DNA of 47,961 nucleotides, taken from NCBI RefSeq assembly GCF_001949145.1, contig NW_019091404.1, positions 269,506 through 317,466 of the forward strand. Reading direction: 5' to 3'. The translations under genes and the position numbers were made by a program. Shown here one piece after another: positions 10,501 through 19,610 of this stretch; the first letter of the stretch is position 1, and the number at the start of each line of letters is the position of its first letter. This DNA comes from Acanthaster planci (Eukaryota; Echinodermata; Asteroidea; Valvatida; Acanthasteridae). The notes beneath the pieces are model-generated. The model made no database searches. It saw nothing but the letters and a program-made list of their open reading frames with translations, and was not told the DNA's origin.

Positions 10501-13500
10501 AGGTTTGACCATACATGTATTTACACTGTGTACTAAGTGAAGACATTCCCGTGCTGTCTTCTAAAAAGAAAGTGGATGAAATGATCAGCTTCCTCACAAC
10601 ACGAACATTTTGAAGCTGCATTCTTTTGTTGAAGATTTCTGTGACTTTTCATTTTATGTTGCCAAATAACCCTACCCTGAATGCCCAAGAATGCCTGTCA
10701 AAACTGCTCTGAAGACTTGTAGAAGCATTAACACTTGAGAATAGGCATGCAAGTTGTCATTTAAATCTGTAGAGCACTCTATGTTCTTGCAAAGTCTACT
10801 TTTGTCATGACATTGAAATGGACATTGATTTTTAAATTCACAACAGAAACCACTTGCTGGTCTCAATCCAGTTTTGGCTGGCACTCTGATATGCATAAAG
10901 AACAGGCTGTGGAGTGCTCAAGGCATGGCAAAAATGTAAAACTACGCAGGAAACTCTACTAACATCAGGGTAACTTTAAGGTTCCTTTACCGTGCCAATA
11001 ACTTTCCTTTTTTTTTTCCTTTAACACAAAACCAACCACCTTCCAGAACGTTCCTGCTGTCTGTATTCATTACAATGGCAAAGGCTGCACTAAAGGGGAT
11101 AGGTGTGGCTTTCTGCATATCTGCAGGTAAGTTGTTTGGGGGCGGAAGTGGGCAAAGCTTGCCTCATGAGGGTTGGGGTCGGGGTTGGGACAGATCTAGT
11201 CAAGTTGAGCCTGTGTCTCAAGTGCACCGAGGCTTATTTGGGTAGCGACTGTTCAACAAAGGGGGCGCGTTTCAGGTCGGTGATGATGCAACTGACCCTG
11301 AGTGTGTTTCACTGAACCTCAAACAAATGTGTCGACAGTTGGTGGTTGTGTGGAGAGAGAATTTAAAAATAACAAGTCAAAGCGGTAGGGGTGAACTCCC
11401 CTTGCATTGCTCATAGACCAGATCGAGGATGCCATTTTTTCGTATGATGCTTGATTCTCTGGGAGCCATTGCAATAAAATTGTCCGATCCACACCCAGGG
11501 GTTGAAGTGCACCCCCAAGTGGCAAAATAAAGACAGATGGTTGTAAGTTTTCCAAGCGGGTTCTTGCACGCGTTTTTCGTGTACACAGAGACCATACATT
11601 AAGGAATGAATTCATTTCGCGTACTCAGCGTGCTCCACTTCAAACCCGCTATTGATCTTTATTATAAACACATGGTGAGTACCAAAAAACACGCCTTCGG
11701 ATTAAGTCCACTGTTCTGCCTCAAGGTGATTCTTTTTTCAAAGTTTTGAACTATCCAATCTTTTTAACTGTTGGGGTTGAATCATCAAGCCTTTATAGGG
11801 TTCATGTATCTCGCACCATTTGAGATCAAATCATCTACTCCACTGCTAAAAAGGTTCCCAACAATGCCTGGAATGAATAAAGACAAGTGGGCTGTACCAT
11901 CACTTACTGTTTTTCACATCTTTTTTAACAATCGTCCGACCTGTCTCACTCCAGTAATGGTTGAGTGTTCAGTGCATTTCACAAAGTTTCAGTGGTGCAG
12001 AAGCGCCCATTCATGTTGAACCCAACCGTTTCTGTGTTACCAGTTTTTACACCATGGGGAAATGCCGTTACTCCGGCAAGTGCCGACTGTCTCACAATGT
12101 CAGGAACTCCCACGAGGCAACAGTGTGGAAAAGGTATGGCATCATCGCTTCGAGTACGTCAGATGACCAGCTGCTCGCCCTTCTCCAGAGAAAGAACGGT
12201 CAAGAGGGGCAAGGGGATGGGGACAATGGGCGACAAGGGCTCCTGTCCCTTCAGGCTGCTGCGTCAGACAATCCTGAGGTATGTCTCCGTATGATGGGCG
12301 TATGACGGGCTGTTGGTATTTTCAATTTTGGATTAGTCAGTAATTCGTCCTTTCAATTTTGATCACCTTGTACTGAAGGACTTCTCGCGTGAATTTTAGA
12401 CGGCACTGTTGAGCCTGTACTTAAACCATGTATTCACAATCGGTCCAATTTTGTTTTGCAAAGTTGAAATGTTTGTATAGCTTGTGTTCAAATTATTTGT
12501 GATCGGCTCTAGAAAAATGGGTAATAATTCGCCAGATTCAGGTTATCAGTTTTTGAAATGGCTGGATTGAGTACATCAAAAGTTACAATTGGATTTATGA
12601 ATGACCCCTGTAGTGCACTGCGTTCCAGAGATATTTAGACATTTGTATATCCACATTTTTTGATTCAATAAAAGCACTTTTTGAGAAAAAGCTCAGAAAG
12701 TGTAGCACTTGGAAACACAATGCTATGTAGGATTTCCTACTAAATGATCCATTTTTCATCTGTATTCATCAGTATCCATGTTTGTAGTCACAAAATCTGA
12801 AAACATAAATGTTATACAAGCTATTAGAGGAAAAAACACAAAATCACATTTAGGAAGACATTTTGCCCTCTCCAAATAGAACAGGCCATAACATATTTTG
12901 GAATTGTGCGACTTATTACCCTTTTTGGCAGAGTGGGTCACATTTGGCTTTGGCTTGAAAATACGCACGAGTCACTTCCCATAGAGTTGTGTGTAATTTC
13001 AAGCCACAGTCTTTTAGTTTGGACATAGCCTTAATTTCATTGTGTGCTAACCAAAAATCGACCCGGACCAGCCAGAGGCAGTTTACTTGGCATTAACTAT
13101 TTAGTTGGTAACCTGTTCCTGCTGAGCAAGTGCATTCTCCTGGTTAGCAAGTTCTTGCCCTTGGCAGCTCTTTCTATATGGCTCGAAAGTTTTTATGTAG
13201 AGTGCATGTAGGTAGCCCAGGTATCTAGCGTGCACTCATCTCTCCCCAATGTTGACCTAGGTTGGATTCCGAGCCCTGGGCCATTATGTGAGTAGAGTTG
13301 TTTGTTCTCCCATTGCCACAAGGGTTTTCTCTGGGTTCTTTGGTTTTTCTCTCTCTCCAAATCTGAATACTTCAATATCTGGCTGTGCTGTGTCGGTAGA
13401 TATGTTTAAGCACCCTCGTGTGCCTTTGGGTCAACCAGGTGGTAGTTTAATATCTTCATTTTCTAGCAGATCTCAACATAATTATTTGAAGTTTACACTT

Positions 13501-16256
13501 TACAGATGAACAGATTACTAAAAGAACTTATCATGTGCTTCACGCTACCAATTTTTAGCTGAATGTGCACTCACATCTTTGTATAGGAGACTCTCATGAG
13601 TGCTAGCCGCACTAAGGGCAGAAATTGCTCCAAGGTGATTGTCACCGACGGCGGTGTTGACATTCTTAAAAATTGTACCATCATTATTTCAGGTTTGCGA
13701 ATATAATCTTCGAGGCAAGTGCAACTTTGGCGATGGTTGCCGCAAGCTTCACAGCGAGCAGCACTACCAGTGGCAGTACAGACCAGACGGACAAACATGG
13801 ACCAACTTTAATGCACGTGTAAACGTTCAAATCGAGAAGCAGTTTTGTGATATCAGGGTGGAGTATGTCAAGTTCAGATCAAGGTTAGTGAACACAAGAA
13901 CTGTGCAGTTTTGTTTACTTTCAGACAAGTCCATCTTTCCGAAATCCTCGACTTGTAATGACTAGATCCCCGTCAAGTTGAGTATAAAATGAAGTGAGAA
14001 TACAGCAGAAAACAAAAATTACGTTATTTTCCTGTGTTTTATTTTGCCTGCTTTTAACAGTTCCGTGTGTGCCTTTATCAGGCAAAGTTTTGATGCCTGA
14101 CATATCTCGTTTAGATAATGTATCTGTCGTGGGGGGCCCTCAGGCACTTGACAAGTGTGGAACAACAGCTCCATTCAGGAGGCATTCGGGGCAGGGGAAC
14201 CATCGTTCTGAGGAGTAAAAGTATCATGAATTTTTGTCTCAGAATACACTTCTTTTTGAGTGTTTTGGTCAACTCTTTTCTAAAGCCTTGGCAAAGACAC
14301 CCTTCTCTGCTTCAAGACAATGAAGTGGTCCTCGATGGAAGTCCGTCGAGTGGAGACCAGACCGGCGAAATCCTCCGAGGCCAACTCCTGGCAGAAGGTC
14401 CTCGCTACCAGCTGGCAATGGCATTTCAAAGACAATGACAGCATCTGGGTGCAGTACGCCAAAAATACCGTAAGGTCTCTTCGGTTTTTTTGCCCGAGCC
14501 GTCTGAAATGGGAAGGTTTCTTAGCAAAATGTGGGGCACAGCAGGCTCAAATCCATGGGAAAACTCTGCCTTTCAGGATTTTTCCACAGGTTGTGGATAA
14601 AATATTTTTTTTTGCTCCATTTTGCCAACCTTTTATCTAGGATACCTCAGTGCTTGTCTGGAATTTTAATCCTCCAATCTTGGAATTCAAACCATAAGCA
14701 TCTACTCTGTACGCACTTCACTTTACTAGGAAGTTGAGGAGGCATACCAGAAGTTCCTGTCGACGGGACAGGATTCCACCTTTGAGTTTGACACCGATGA
14801 GTTCAGCTATGTCCTGGATTTCCAGAGCATGTTGCAGAAGAACAAGCGGATCGGTACAAAGCGCGAGGTGCGGCGACGACCCAAGTTTGTCACCAAGGAA
14901 ATGCTGGACAGGTCAGCTATGCGGGCCCGCCCCTCTTTTAGAAAGACAATAAGAAAGACACCTTAAGACCAGTTAACTCCATCACAGGACCCCACAAGTC
15001 CAGCAGTGTGAATTGAAGTCGTAAGCTCATTTAAATTAACTGTAACGAAAACATTCCTCTGTCAGTGTTTACTCTATTGCTTGTGACATGGTCTTTTGAA
15101 TGGTCTCATGATGGTCTCAACACCACTGCCATGTATTAATCCATGTATCAATCCAGGAATCTGCAGCGGAAAAAGGTCCTGAGCTATATCCTGCCCGAGA
15201 CCTGGGACCCCCACGCCGTGGCGGCCGACTCCCAGAGCAACTTTGTGCTCTGCAGGCTGGATCCCAGCCTGCACCAGGAGGAGGAACGGCTGGTCTCCAG
15301 GCGCTTTGCTGAGAAGATGGACCCAAAGTCCATCGTCAGGATTGAGAGGGTGCAGAACGATGAGCTGTGGCACGAATTTACAGTGTAAGTACAAGGGAAG
15401 ATCGGGGCACTGTGTACAAGCTCGAAAAAACTTGGGAGGGGGCAATGAAGAGACATCCAGTTTTATATGTGGTAAGAAAAGCGAGGTGTATTTTATGGAA
15501 TTATGCAGGGACTGAAAATCCAATCCACATGTTGACCTTGGTGGGATTCGAACCCAGGTCACAGAGGTGAAAGACAGGGAAATTGTGAGTCAACCCATGG
15601 TGGTGCAACAATTTTCAAAGGGGGGGAGAGACCATTTATGAGACTTTCAGACATCAGCCATTGCTAGACTGATCTAATAAGCCTTGGCCGATTGTGTTCT
15701 GACCAAGAGTTGAGGGCCAGTGGACAAAAAGGGGGTCAAGTGGTCCCCCCAGCTTACCTGGTCAGTGTGATTGGCCAACCTGTGGGAGCTTCAAACTCAC
15801 TGTGCAAACCAAACTTGTTTTATTAGGAAACGGGGTCACATGAGGGACAGACAGACAGATTCCAGTAAAGCTCCAGAGGAATTGCTGCTGTTCCACGGCA
15901 CAGAGGAGAAAGTCATCCCCGCCATCTGCCAGCAGAACTTTGACTTCCGCATCAGCGGCTCGCGGGTGGGCACCAAGTACGGCCAGGGCAGCTACTTCAG
16001 CAAGAGCGCCAAGTACTCCGACAGCTACGCCAGCCCAGACTCCGAGGGCCGGGGCCGCATGTTCCTGGTCCGAGTCCTGGTCGGGGCATACACCCTCGGT
16101 GACCCATCCTATCGTCGGCCCCCTCTGAAAGACAAGAGCAAGCTGCACGGTCCCCTGTTTGACTCCTGTGTGGACAACCTCAATGATCCGCTCATTTTTG
16201 TCATCTTCGATCGCGCCCAGGTCTACCCCGAGTATCTGATTACGTACAAAAAGTGA
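7549..16256 (+). CDS. PARP12/ZAP-like CCCH zinc-finger mono-ADP-ribosyltransferase
   Basis: Eleven exons join in phase: 7549-7856, 8084-8306, 8772-8881, 10015-10276, 11047-11126, 12044-12278, 13693-13883, 14286-14469, 14730-14911, 15157-15384 and 15827-16256 (810 residues). Order: an N-terminal helical region like that of PARP12; seven CCCH fingers starting at about C111, C133, C192, C213, C307, C327 and C408; an acidic DEDEEEDEDEEE run; WWE-type segments near 430-470 and 505-590; and a PARP domain with H691 (FHGT), Y724 (GSYFS) and I791 (LIFVIF). The H-Y-I triad predicts mono- rather than poly-ADP-ribosylation. Human PARP12 and ZC3HAV1 bind RNA and act in stress and antiviral responses; the same role here is inferred. 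Human PARP12 has five fingers. The start is uncertain: an in-frame GTG lies at 7519 and a second ATG at 7576. Exons 1-2 are copied at 20.3-22.1 kb. Confidence 0.92.
9280..9565. repeat. Large fold-back element in PARP12-like intron 3
   Basis: The left arm (about 9280-9390, containing gtatataaaaaatctggact and actgagccgaatacaaag) is inverted in the right arm (about 9455-9565, containing tttgtattcggctcggtaaa and gagttttttatatac). Arms of about 100 bp enclose a short centre that is itself partly palindromic (ggcaatgcc / ggtacaatggcaagcc). The open minus-strand frame across it looks like a by-product of the repeat. Confidence 0.7.
9743..9935 (+). repeat. Dispersed repeat (family R2), copy 1
   Basis: Matches the inverse complement of 37830-38045 over nearly 200 bases. 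Shared words include agtgtgacgtcacttcagtt, gatcgccatttaca and ggaaccatggaaccgg. It contains a TGACGTCA palindrome (CRE-like). It lies in intron 3 of the PARP12-like gene. Confidence 0.8.
12925..13035. repeat. Short MITE-like repeat (family R3), copy 1
   Basis: Carries the inverted pair tggcttgaaaatacgcac and gttgtgtgtaatttcaagcc, followed by tttggacatagcc. The same layout occurs at 24225-24350. It lies in intron 6 of the PARP12-like gene. Confidence 0.6.
13200..13400 (+). repeat. SINE-like insertion with decayed B box
   Basis: Contains ggttggattccgagccctgg, a degenerate RNA polymerase III B box, followed by a ctctgggttctttggttttt tail typical of tRNA-derived SINEs in marine invertebrates. 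It lies in intron 6 of the PARP12-like gene. The family is not named. Confidence 0.5.
15485..15600 (-). repeat. tRNA-derived SINE (family S1), minus orientation
   Basis: On the minus strand it reads ctttcacctctgtgacctgg, gttcgaatcccacc (a good B box) and ttttcagtccctgc. This is the same order as at 25070-25180 and 47848-47961. It lies in intron 10 of the PARP12-like gene. Confidence 0.65.
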
Positions 16257-19200
16257 ATGCATCCAAAATTGGTAAGACATCTTGAGTATAAACACGTACG
16301 TAGCTTTAAGATTGCAAGGGGCAATCCCATCAGACTCAGTAAATGCGTAAAGAGTTTACGATAGCGTACGATGGATATGACCATGCAAGATTCGGAGCAA
16401 CAGATGGGTACTATGAACCGTTTCAGAAAAAAAAAATCTGAACCAGAAGAAAAATATTGGAGGTTTGTAAAGTACACAGATAGCTTATATAAAGTGACCA
16501 GGATGAGGTTGGTGGTTATGTGCAACTCAAATCAGAGCAAGTAACACATAAAGTCCCCCCCCCAAAAAAACCCCAAAGTTCTTTTGAGTTTCTTGAAACA
16601 AAGAGTCCTTTTTGTCGTCCAAATTTTTCAAACTATTTACCACTTTGATCTGAAATACCAAATTTTTTTTTTGGGGGGGGAGTATGACATTTCACATGGC
16701 AAAACAATAGGGCTCGAAGCCACGGATGTCATAAAAATTCTTGCAATGCCTTTGTACCGACCGAAGTCATCAACAGCCATTTTACCACACCAAATTCACG
16801 CACAAAGCTGATGGTTGGCACAATTGGTGCAGCACTACTGATGTCATTAAAGAACTGCTGTCGGTGGTTTTATTGACCTCTAGCGGTCAAAAGCTTTTTG
16901 TATGACATCCCTACTTGAAGCTGGCCCTCCATTTTGACCCCTGACCCCACTGGTCCTTCAGGTGGGTCATTGTGCCTTAATATTCCAGCTTTACCTCTTG
17001 GAGGAAAAATAAGAATAAAAGAAAAAAAAGGAAACAAGAAAGCTAAACACCACCCCCTCAAGAGGGGGAAAAAGAGAAAAAATCAAAAGAAAAGAAAAAG
17101 AAAAAAAACAAGAACAACAAAAAAAGAAAAAAGTCAAAAATGTAATATAAAATATAATACTTGGTTTTATAGGAGTGTTTGCTAAAATTTAGGTATAAAT
17201 GGCATCACCGATTCTTTGTGCCCAATGTGGTACTCAGAAATTTAACTATTGACGTTAATATCAGAACATAATTGTAACCGGAATTTTGTATTTTTTGTTA
17301 ATTTTGTCATTTTCTTACATGTGATTTATATCTACCCAGTTTTCCACATCCCCCAAAAGGTGGGTTTGTCTTAGTGAATTCAGATCTTCTGAGGCATTGA
17401 TTTCATACTTACAACAGAAGAGAATATTCAGAAATGATGTTAGAATAGAGGTGATGCATTGCTGGCATCTCCATGGTATCTCAGAGGCAATTATAATTTA
17501 GTTACAACAAATACACAGAAGATATACTCGTGCCTACACGTATCCCAGTGATACAAAGCTATTTCCCTTTGACGACACGTTGACGCATTTCCACTATTAG
17601 AATATATTTAAGATTAGCAATGAGAAAGGTAGAATTCCTTAAGACTTAAGAGGTGTGTAGGTGATACTGGGGCTTGTCAATTTTACCTGTAATGTAGTTG
17701 TAAGAGAGTAAAGGATTGTCGATTACGCGTGTATTCCAAATATTTAATCATTGCCAAATACCAGATTTCTTTTTTAAGATAATCGCATTGAAAATGCTTT
17801 TAGTGGAATTAGAAAAAACATATGAATTTGCTGTGTTTTGTTTGTTGGTAAAACCAGCACATCTGTAGAAATAGCTTGTTTTCCTGCAATTGTTTTGTTA
17901 GGATCTTACACCTTCGTATCAAATGTAACATGTTGCAAGATCTCGTATTTTCTAGTGGATTCCCCCTGGATTTTTCATTATTGCATTGTCTCAACAATGT
18001 AGGTTTAACTTTTTAAAGCATATTTTGATGTAACAATGCAGCAGTGGAATTATATAGCCAAATGAATCCTACTTTGACCTGATACAAATACTGGCACATT
18101 CCTATGTTCAAGATTAAAATATTTGCAGTTCTGATCTGTATGTGGCCTTGCGACCTTTATCTTTTGCTTTTGACATCCATAAATTGTTTCCCAAGAACAA
18201 GCCTTTGTAACTTTCTATTCACATTGGAAGTGAAATTCAACTCTGAAATCCTGTGCAAAGAAATCAAAGGTTTTTTCCCAAATGATATATCCATTTGAAA
18301 AACATGTAATTTTTCCACAATTACGAAAGATTAAAGAGCTTTAGCAGTGCGCCACATGTCCGTAAACTTCTTTTTTCAATAATTTGACTGTTAAAGTTAT
18401 GCTTCGCTGTCTAAAAGCTAGAGAAACTGACAGCCGGCCTCTGAGAGTAGGATTCTGAAAGATACCCTAATGGCACAGCATTTGGGGTAATAAACTTTTC
18501 ACAGGTACCAACCTCTCTTTAATGATGGTGCACTCACCCTTAGTTTTCATATTAAAAAGAATAGAAATTTGAACACTGTTTGGGAATCGACTTGAGTATG
18601 TTTGTTATTGGCAATAAAATTGATTTAAAAAGACGTAAGGTGCGGTGACTGTAATTGGTTTCTTCCATTTATGAAAATCCTTCCGATTAAAGTACTTTTA
18701 CAAAAATTCAAACATGGCTAAACATATTGTTGTGTTAATTTTTATTACCCAAAACACTGCACATGACAAAATTTGTTCCAAATTAATTACATCACTGTGC
18801 TTCTATATCATCTAATTTGCTTAAAAACAATTTCAGCTGTGCTCTCAAAAAGGAATCCGCGAAATGTCCACTTTGTAAGGCACAGCCGAATTGTACAAAA
18901 CTGTTCCATAAAAAGTAGATGATAACGTTTGGGGTTGACTCTGGGAAAAATGTAGTACCTTTTTTTTTTTTTAAAAAATAAGTATGAAAGGATGTCCAAG
19001 TTCAAAAGAGTATCCCTTATGACACGACACGGGCAGGTTTGCACAAGATACCTGAAAGCGTGAGGATTTTTGGTACGGGAGCGTTTCATGATTGTTGAAG
19101 GCGGTATTTACTGCGGTACCGCTGTTTTTTTTAGCGGCACTGCACTAGTTACCCGAAAGGGCTTAATGCTGGTACCGCAAAAATACAGCGGTACCGCAGT

Positions 19201-19610
19201 AAATACCGCCTTCTGTAATTTTGAAACGTTCCCTAAACAAGGGTTCATCCTCTCTTTTTCTGTTCTTAACGGATTGACTGCAGAAGAGGAGTATCAATTT
19301 TTCACAAGCAGGTTGGTCAAGTGTCGGCACATCTAGTTGGCATGAAAATTAATTGGGCAGAAGTGGGCATGCTGACCAGACTCGCATTGCCCGCCAACGT
19401 GTCTGACAGTGCCCGCCAGACTGGTTCTCAATTTCCAGATAATTGTTCGTGAGATTTGATACATTTCACTCCTGCCGTGCAAATGGAATTACATATTTGG
19501 AGGATGTCCTTTTCCCTTCCACACATCAAAAAATGAATCCCAAAACAGAAAAGAATTTTTCACCGTGAAATAAGAATAAAATCTCCAGAAAGTCCGGCGC
19601 AATAGAAGCA
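16257..19610. other. Convergent 3' intergenic region between the PARP12-like gene and DDOST
   Basis: No exons were found. Features seen: an A/G-rich tract at 17000-17140; plus-strand AATAAA candidates for the PARP12-like gene at 17014, 18489 and 18613; and a minus-strand AATAAA candidate for DDOST at 18746-18741 (TTTATT on plus). If the distal sites are used, the two 3' ends come close together or overlap. A palindromic element occupies 19074-19240. Confidence 0.45.
19074..19240. repeat. Palindromic MITE with perfect 29-bp inner arms
   Basis: Bases 19097-19125 (gaaggcggtatttactgcgg, then taccgctgt) are perfectly inverted at 19185-19213. The match continues outward imperfectly (gggagcgtttcatg against the inverse of ttttgaaacgttccc), giving arms of about 50 bp around about 60 bp. 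No coding content. Confidence 0.8.

Noticed and set aside
14050-14218. Possible frameshifted PARP12-like exon containing SFDA and RLDNVSVV
   Set aside because: The true exon 8 (14286-14469) fits the phase and the family alignment (CFKTMKWSSMEVRRVE), so this stretch is intron and the gene is not broken.
15535-15560. tRNA gene suggested by gattcgaacccaggtc (also 25130 and 47905)
   Set aside because: Only the B-box region is present, with a shared non-tRNA tail; these are SINE copies, not cloverleaf-forming tRNA genes.
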